Shown in pieces: positions 5,973-9,787 of a stretch of DNA of 9,787 nt. The translations under genes and the position numbers were made by a program. Under the pieces are notes generated by a model that searched no databases, was not told the origin of the DNA, and worked only from the letters and a program-made list of their open reading frames with translations. Every line of letters starts with the position of its first letter. Within the stretch, counting starts at the first letter, position 1. This stretch comes from Bacillota bacterium. GTDB taxonomy: Bacteria > Bacillota_I > Bacilli_A > RFN20 > CAG-826. Location of the stretch: positions 1-9,787 of the forward strand of contig JAEWLX010000082.1 of the NCBI GenBank assembly GCA_023457325.1. The letters run 5' to 3'.

Positions 5973-6572
5973 ATGGATAAAACGATATTCCTCGATCTTG
6001 CTAATCTATTTGAAAAATATGGATTTTCATTGTACATAATTGGTGGAACGTCTCGGGATTATTTATTGGGAAGACCAGTTGACGATTATGACTTTGTAAC
6101 CGACGCCACTCCAGATGAAATGAAAGAATTCTTAGAAAACGCCGACTATACTTTTTCTAAGTTTGGAACAATAAGATTAAGCTTGTATGGGAGAAAAGTT
6201 GATATTGTTACTCTTCGCACCGAAGGTGAATATGCCGATTATCGCCATCCAAAGATGATTAAGTATATTCGTAGGATTGAAGAGGACTATGTTCGGCGTG
6301 ACTTTACAATTAATGCTTTATATATCGACAAGAAGTTCAATGTTTTTGATTTTTGCGGTGGGCTTCAAGATTTAAAAAATGGAATTATCCGTCTAATTGG
6401 TGACCCAGAGAAACGCATTAGAGAAGATCCTTTACGAATTTTACGCGCTGAGCGTTTCGCAAAAAAACTTGGCTTTGTCATTGATGAGCAAACTCTTAAA
6501 GCAATCAAAAACAATCGTCATCTATTAAAAGAATTGAATCCCGATAAAGTACGGGAGGAACAAAATAAGTAA
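5973..6572 (+). CDS. cca: Short CCA tRNA nucleotidyltransferase homologue (head and neck only)
   Basis: Class II nucleotidyltransferases of this family add CCA to tRNA 3' ends. The 199-residue product carries all head motifs: GGTSRDYLLGR (24-34), catalytic DYD (Asp38, Asp40), the flexible-loop/RTEGEYADYRHP region (82-93), and RRDFTINAL (108-116). It also has the neck base-recognition motif EDPLR (151-155). Family members usually have about 380-450 residues; this one ends at the start of the next neck motif (NPDKVREEQNK), so the body and tail that hold the tRNA are missing. Only 58 nt separate its stop from dnaD and they encode no remainder. I place the start at ATG 5973; in-frame TTG codons upstream lie in the HU terminator. 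No SD precedes this ATG. It may be a minimal enzyme, half of a split enzyme, or a decaying gene. Confidence 0.8.
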   Translation: MDKTIFLDLANLFEKYGFSLYIIGGTSRDYLLGRPVDDYDFVTDATPDEMKEFLENADYTFSKFGTIRLSLYGRKVDIVTLRTEGEYADYRHPKMIKYIRRIEEDYVRRDFTINALYIDKKFNVFDFCGGLQDLKNGIIRLIGDPEKRIREDPLRILRAERFAKKLGFVIDEQTLKAIKNNRHLLKELNPDKVREEQNK

Positions 6573-6587
6573 AAGTAATGTCATGTT

Positions 6588-6602
6588 CCACGCTTAGCGT
6601 GG
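6588..6602. repeat. Perfect 15-bp inverted repeat between the cca-like gene and dnaD
   Basis: CCACGCT and AGCGTGG flank a single T. As RNA this is a GC-rich hairpin, but it is followed by TAAGATATTTTT rather than a clean T run, so it would be a weak terminator. As DNA it looks like an operator, because TGGTAAGAT (6600-6608) resembles an extended -10 overlapping its right arm. I did not see the same repeat elsewhere in the window. Confidence 0.6.
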
Positions 6603-6630
6603 TAAGATATTTTTAATAAAGAGGAATTTT

Positions 6631-7290
6631 ATGGACACGATCTCTATGGAAGCTCTCGACTTCCGCTATCTTCTAATCGAACATTATAAAAAAATTGGGC
6701 TTGACGAAAATGACCTTGCTGTTGTTTTAATGATTGATCATCTCCTTGAGCAAAAAAATAAATTTATTACCGCCGATCTTCTCGGACTCCGCATGGCGCT
6801 TTCTACCGAAGCAATCGATAAGATTCTTGTTCGACTAATTAATCGTGGACTTCTTGAATATGAGACGACAAACAAGAATATAAAAACATCACTTAAGCCA
6901 CTTAGAAAAAAGCTATACAAAGAGTTTCAATTAGCATTAGCTAAAGAACAAGAATTAAATAGTTCTGTAACTCGTAACGCCTCACTTAAAAATATTTATG
7001 AAGTTTTTGAAAAGGAACTAAGTCGCACCCTTTCTCCCCTCGAGTTTTCAATTATTAACGAATGGCTAAATTTTGGCTATAGCGATGAGATGATTATTAA
7101 TGCTTTAAAAGAAGCGGTTAGCAAAAACAAAAAATCTCTTCGTTCAATTGACAAAATTCTCTTGCAATGGCAAACGCGCGATGACATGGAAAAAGAAGGC
7201 TATAGCGCTGTTAGCGAAAAGTGGAATAAAGACATCGAACAAACAATTAAAATCGCCAAGACTAAATGGATAGATGATGACGATAAATAG
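6631..7290 (+). CDS. dnaD: Replication initiation and restart protein DnaD
   Basis: DnaD works with DnaB and DnaI to load the replicative helicase in Bacillota. The 219-residue product has the usual two-domain form. The N-terminal winged-helix domain (about 1-95) includes LRMALSTEAIDKILVRLINRGLLEYE. The C-terminal DnaB/DnaD-like domain (about 115-185) includes LSPLEFSIINEWLNFGYSD and ends with the conserved IDKILLQW segment. The acidic C-terminus finishes WIDDDDK. AAAGAGGAA (GAGGA at 6621-6625) gives a well-spaced SD for ATG 6631. The last 17 bases overlap nth, as in many Bacillota where dnaD and nth are paired. Confidence 0.93.
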   Translation: MDTISMEALDFRYLLIEHYKKIGLDENDLAVVLMIDHLLEQKNKFITADLLGLRMALSTEAIDKILVRLINRGLLEYETTNKNIKTSLKPLRKKLYKEFQLALAKEQELNSSVTRNASLKNIYEVFEKELSRTLSPLEFSIINEWLNFGYSDEMIINALKEAVSKNKKSLRSIDKILLQWQTRDDMEKEGYSAVSEKWNKDIEQTIKIAKTKWIDDDDK

Positions 7291-7924
7291 AGAAAAAATT
7301 CAATTTTTTAAAAAGTATCTCGACCGCATCTTTCCGAATGCGAGATGCGCCCTTAATTATAAAAAAGATTATGAACTCGTTATGGCTGTCGTTTTAAGTG
7401 CGCAAACAACTGATCAAGCTGTCAATAAAGTGACCCCCCAACTCTTTTCTCATTTTGATAGTTTAGAAAAAATTAAAAATGCCCCTCTTAGCGAAATAGA
7501 AAGGGGCATTCGTGCCATTGGTCTATTTCGTAACAAAGCCAACCATATTAAAAAAATTGCCACGATACTACTTGATGAGTTTGATGGAATTGTGCCATCA
7601 GATAGCTCGCAATTACTTTCCCTTCCTGGAGTGGGAAACAAAACGAGAAATGTTATTCAAGCTGAGTTATTTAACATTCCTTCAATTGCGGTCGATACAC
7701 ATGTGCAGCGTATTTCAAAAAGATTGGGTTTTGCACTTAACAAAGATAATCCAGATCAGATTGAGAAAAAACTAAAAAAACTTTTACTTCCTGAAGATTA
7801 CATAAAGATGAATCATCAGATTATCTCTTTTGGAAGACAAATATGTCATGCTCGAAATCCAAAGTGTTCGGCGTGTGATATGAAAGCTTTTTGCAAGTAT
7901 TTTAATAGTAAACTAAAAGTATAA
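7274..7924 (+). CDS. nth: Endonuclease III (DNA glycosylase/AP lyase)
   Basis: Base-excision repair enzyme that removes oxidised pyrimidines and cleaves at abasic sites. The 216 residues have family length. Seen are the N-terminal VVLSAQTTDQAVNK helix (39-52), the helix-hairpin-helix LPGVGNKTRNV (117-127) with catalytic Lys123, catalytic Asp141 in VDTHVQR, and a C-terminal [4Fe-4S] motif C191-x6-C198-x2-C201-x5-C207. The start overlaps dnaD by 17 nt; ATG 7277 is an equally plausible second choice. The SD is weak (TGGA), so coupling to dnaD translation is likely. The 3' end overlaps recU, on the other strand, by 12 bp. Confidence 0.97.
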   Translation: MMTINREKIQFFKKYLDRIFPNARCALNYKKDYELVMAVVLSAQTTDQAVNKVTPQLFSHFDSLEKIKNAPLSEIERGIRAIGLFRNKANHIKKIATILLDEFDGIVPSDSSQLLSLPGVGNKTRNVIQAELFNIPSIAVDTHVQRISKRLGFALNKDNPDQIEKKLKKLLLPEDYIKMNHQIISFGRQICHARNPKCSACDMKAFCKYFNSKLKV

Positions 7925-8494
7925 CGAATCGACTACATCAAGATAATAGAGGCGGGGAATGAAGCCTTTTTTAATAATGTGACCTTCTTTTTTGATAGTT
8001 GCGTATGGAATAGATTTCCGACTATTGCTTGAAAAAGCTGCAATGACGTAACGTGCATCAAGCAAATAGGTTTCGTCAAAAGCTTCAAAACGAATGATAA
8101 AAAAGGCGATTCCGCCATGTTTATTCACCCTAATTAGATGTTCGACTTGGTGTTTAGTGATATTTGATAAAGGAAGAGAAGTATGTAATTTTGTGCTTTT
8201 TGCTTCAAAATCGATGTATTTTCCGCGGTATACACCATTGTAGTCAGTGGTTGATTGCTTTTCAAAATAAGCATCAACAATCTTTGCCCTCTTTGAGTAA
8301 TCGACCTTGACAATATTAATGGGGGTGGGCCGTTTTGTGATGACGGCGATATCTTTATCGATATAGTATTGATTAGAAATATTAATGTCTTCTTCGAGAT
8401 TCATTCCCCGATTCGCACTCGAAAAATTTTTAGGTCGTCTAACTATCTTTTCGCCTTTAGGCTTTGGGCTTGTGCCAGCAGGATACTTAATCAT
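7913..8494 (-). CDS. recU: Holliday junction resolvase RecU
   Basis: RecU cuts four-way DNA junctions during recombinational repair and helps chromosome segregation in Bacillota. The 193-residue product begins MIKYPAGTSPKPKG, very like Bacillus RecU. It has NRGMNLEEDIN (28-38), KRPTPINIV, the nuclease core STTDYNGVYRGKYIDFEAK with Asp84, Glu97 and Lys99 spaced as in the family, and ends in the typical YYLDVVDSLYF. I chose ATG 8494 over the in-frame start at 8515, which lies inside the exonuclease gene and would add seven residues absent from the family. It starts 1 nt after the exonuclease stop with no SD, so reinitiation is likely. ponA, its usual neighbour in Bacillus, is absent here. Confidence 0.95.
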   Translation of the reverse strand: MIKYPAGTSPKPKGEKIVRRPKNFSSANRGMNLEEDINISNQYYIDKDIAVITKRPTPINIVKVDYSKRAKIVDAYFEKQSTTDYNGVYRGKYIDFEAKSTKLHTSLPLSNITKHQVEHLIRVNKHGGIAFFIIRFEAFDETYLLDARYVIAAFSSNSRKSIPYATIKKEGHIIKKGFIPRLYYLDVVDSLYF

Positions 8495-8495
8495 A

Positions 8496-9221
8496 CTAAC
8501 TAATATATTCGTCAATCATTTTTTCGAAATCTTCCGGTGTGACTGCCTTTCCTTTTGCCAGCTGGTTTATAACCTTCGGAAGTGGAGAAGGAAGATTTTT
8601 GGATTTGGCAAGAACTTTTTTATATTCCTGAGCAAGCAAACCGGGATTTTTGTGCATAGCATCATAGAGCTTAGCAAGATTTCTAGCATCATCAAGTGGA
8701 TCATGTTTTGTGCCATCAAACTCGATGCCGAATATTTTCAAAGAGTTGTCTAAAGATAACGAGTTGCCTTTTTCGTCTTTGATATATTGACTAACAAATG
8801 AAGCCAGATCGAGGTAGTTGCTTTTGATAAACTTTGCATCATCTTTGTTGGCATCAAGATTGTGACTGACTGATTGACTAATAATTCTTAAGTCGTGATT
8901 ACCATAGGTAATAAACAGTGATTTACTATATGATCGACCGACATACTTCTTTAATTCATCCATCGCTTGGCGATAGGGAATGCCTTGCGTCTTCATTAAC
9001 TCGTTTGTGATACCAGTTAATTGGACGACGACTTTCCCGACATTGTTCTTAGCTAAAACAATTCGTTTAAAGCCGGGATATGTTTTGCGAATAGTACCTT
9101 CTTTTGATAAAACGACATGAACCGCGCCGATGGCAATCATTTCATGTGAAAATTGTGTTCCTTCTAAGTCAAGGAAGACGAGATGACGGCGGCCGCGGAT
9201 TGCTTTTTTTAACTCTTTCAT
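8496..9221 (-). CDS. DEDDh-family 3'-5' exonuclease (DnaQ/RNase T fold)
   Basis: A 241-residue protein with the complete exonuclease signature: Exo I FLDLEGTQF (Asp18, Glu20), Exo II YGNHDLRI (Asp110), and Exo III HDPLDDARN (His173, Asp178). This predicts a two-metal 3'-5' exonuclease acting on DNA or RNA. It is compact and lacks polymerase or helicase domains; the order and spacing recall the KapD/ERI1-like branch, but I cannot assign a substrate. About 50 residues of charged, helical sequence follow the nuclease core. I prefer ATG 9221 to an upstream TTG (9254): neither has an SD, the TTG adds eleven residues before the fold, and an extended -10 lies between them. It heads a two-gene operon with recU, which hints at a DNA-repair role (inference). 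Confidence 0.88.
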   Translation of the reverse strand: MKELKKAIRGRRHLVFLDLEGTQFSHEMIAIGAVHVVLSKEGTIRKTYPGFKRIVLAKNNVGKVVVQLTGITNELMKTQGIPYRQAMDELKKYVGRSYSKSLFITYGNHDLRIISQSVSHNLDANKDDAKFIKSNYLDLASFVSQYIKDEKGNSLSLDNSLKIFGIEFDGTKHDPLDDARNLAKLYDAMHKNPGLLAQEYKKVLAKSKNLPSPLPKVINQLAKGKAVTPEDFEKMIDEYIS

Positions 9222-9234
9222 AGAATTCGCAAAT

Positions 9235-9243
9235 AGTATAGCA
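9235..9243 (-). promoter_or_regulatory. Extended -10 promoter of the exonuclease-recU operon
   Basis: On the minus strand the sequence reads TGCTATACT, a TGn plus TATACT extended -10. Only 13 bp separate it from the ATG at 9221, so the leader would be about 5-8 nt. No clear -35 is present, which extended -10 promoters can tolerate. Confidence 0.6.
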
Positions 9244-9295
9244 CTTGATGGCAAAATATCATAGGGGAAAAAGGAAGAAATAAACGTGATTTGAT

Positions 9296-9324
9296 TTGTA
9301 TTAAGCGACTATCTTTAATATAAT
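9296..9324 (+). promoter_or_regulatory. Promoter of gpsB (and perhaps rnpB)
   Basis: A perfect TATAAT (9319-9324) follows TTGTAT (9296-9301) after 17 bp. The start codon comes 20 bp downstream, with GAGGA (9333-9337) as SD. It is divergent from the exonuclease promoter within a 123-bp region. Confidence 0.75.
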
Positions 9325-9344
9325 TAAAAAAAGAGGAAGATATC

Positions 9345-9707
9345 GTGGATTTCAAACCAAACCTAACATCAAAAGCCATTATCAACAAGGTTTTTTCTAA
9401 AAATGTTAAAGGCTACGATGCTTTGGAGGTTGATGTCTTTCTCGATCAAGTCGCCAAGGATTATGCTGTTTTTGATAGAGCGTTGCGTGAAAGGGATGAA
9501 TATATCGCTGAACTCGAGACTCTTATTAAACGGCATCGTGATCGCATTTCCTTACTGGAGATTGAAAACGCAAAGTATAGCAAACGACTTGGAAACATCA
9601 AGGATGAGGGCAAAGTCTCACTTCAAAATATCGAATATTTAAAAAGAATCGATGTTTTGGAAAAAGAATTGTATCGGATTGGCGTTGACCCATCTAAACT
9701 AAAATAG
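9345..9707 (+). CDS. gpsB: Cell-division regulator GpsB (DivIVA family)
   Basis: GpsB is a small cytoplasmic, membrane-associated coiled-coil protein that shuttles with the division machinery and, in studied species, controls a class A penicillin-binding protein. The 120-residue product has the DivIVA-type N-terminus (LTSKAIINKVFSKNVKGYDALEVDVFLDQV in pieces, residues 7-36), a coiled coil (about 38-85), and a C-terminal LKRIDVLEKELY (98-109) resembling the GpsB trimerisation segment. It is slightly longer than Bacillus GpsB (98 residues). The start is GTG 9345 with a good SD. Adjacency to rnpB is the classic Bacillota arrangement and separates GpsB from other DivIVA proteins. Confidence 0.93.
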   Translation: MDFKPNLTSKAIINKVFSKNVKGYDALEVDVFLDQVAKDYAVFDRALRERDEYIAELETLIKRHRDRISLLEIENAKYSKRLGNIKDEGKVSLQNIEYLKRIDVLEKELYRIGVDPSKLK

Positions 9708-9787
9708 CACCGACCTCGGTAACTGCTGGTTTATTCCAGAGGAAAGTCCATGCTCGCACTGGCTGTGATGCCAGTAGTGATTGCGCT
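9708..9787 (+). ncRNA. rnpB: RNase P RNA, type B (5' part; runs off the window)
   Basis: This is the catalytic RNA that trims 5' leaders from pre-tRNAs. The sequence contains the universal GAGGAAAGTCCATGCTCGCAC (9741-9761 region; conserved region I), preceded by CGGTAACTGCTGG and a CTGG/CCAG hairpin, and followed by GATGCCAGTAGTG, all in the order of Bacillus type B RNA. Aligning by eye to Bacillus rnpB puts the mature 5' end at about 9704-9710, on or next to the gpsB stop codon. No separate promoter region exists between the genes, so it is transcribed either with gpsB or from a promoter inside the end of gpsB. The rest lies beyond the window. Confidence 0.96.

Noticed and set aside
5973..6572. 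In-frame TGA recoding as an explanation for the short cca-like protein
   Set aside because: The frame ends in TAA and all Trp codons in the window are TGG, so reading TGA as Trp would not extend it.
8385..8753. 122-codon plus-strand open frame over recU and the exonuclease gene
   Set aside because: It is antisense to two conserved genes, is rich in Phe and Ile as expected for a shadow frame, and has no family features.
9685..9712. TTGACC at 9685-9690 as an rnpB promoter -35
   Set aside because: The only -10-like hexamer nearby (TAAAAT 9700-9705) is 9 bp away, and at 17 bp the sequence is GC-rich RNA-coding sequence.
1..9787. CRISPR arrays, insertion sequences, prophage, toxin-antitoxin or tRNA genes
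   Set aside because: I looked for direct repeats, transposase or integrase motifs, small paired genes and tRNA T-arm patterns, and saw none. The region is conserved housekeeping sequence.

Overview
This window looks like an ordinary housekeeping stretch of a low-GC Gram-positive genome (Bacillota, class Bacilli in the broad sense). The evidence is the conserved neighbourhoods cmk-der-gpsA-HU, dnaD-nth-recU and gpsB-rnpB, a type B RNase P RNA, RecU and GpsB (both typical of this phylum), strong AAAGGAG-type ribosome binding sites and a riboflavin riboswitch in front of an ECF transporter S component. No spoIVA lies between gpsA and the HU gene, no S1-like gene between cmk and der, and no ponA next to recU. 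This suggests a reduced, probably non-sporulating lineage near the Erysipelotrichales or Mollicutes-related Bacilli. That placement is inference. Tryptophan is encoded by TGG throughout, so the standard bacterial code applies.

Layout. Positions 1-958: the tail of an unidentified gene, then a stand-alone NAD(P)HX dehydratase (nnrD), both on the plus strand. Positions 1012-1880: a promoter, an FMN riboswitch with a terminator/SD-sequestering expression platform, the riboflavin transporter subunit ribU, and a terminator that probably works in both directions. Positions 1900-2118: a convergent single-cluster ferredoxin gene with its own promoter. Positions 2211-5556: a tight plus-strand operon of a small tail-anchored protein of unknown function, cytidylate kinase (cmk), the ribosome-assembly GTPase der, and glycerol-3-phosphate dehydrogenase (gpsA), with gaps of 14, 1 and 1 nt. 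Positions 5569-5944: the HU gene as a monocistronic unit with its own promoter and strong terminator. Positions 5973-6572: a CCA-adding-enzyme homologue that stops after the head and neck regions. Positions 6588-7924: a perfect inverted repeat, then dnaD overlapping nth. Positions 7913-9221 (minus strand): a DEDDh exonuclease followed by recU, the latter overlapping the end of nth tail to tail. Positions 9319-9787: a divergent promoter, gpsB, and the 5' part of the RNase P RNA, which begins essentially at the gpsB stop codon and runs off the window.

Functionally the genes cover nucleotide and lipid precursor supply (cmk, gpsA), ribosome and tRNA maturation (der, the cca-like gene, rnpB), chromosome replication, compaction and repair (dnaD, HU, nth, recU, exonuclease), cell division (gpsB) and cofactor uptake, repair and redox (ribU, nnrD, ferredoxin). 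I see no mobile element, CRISPR array, tRNA, prophage or defence system. The observations most worth a second look are the severely shortened cca-like protein, the mutually exclusive pairing in the FMN riboswitch, two genes whose start codons sit almost on top of -10 boxes with no SD, the inverted repeat ahead of dnaD, and the absence of TGA among 15 stop codons.
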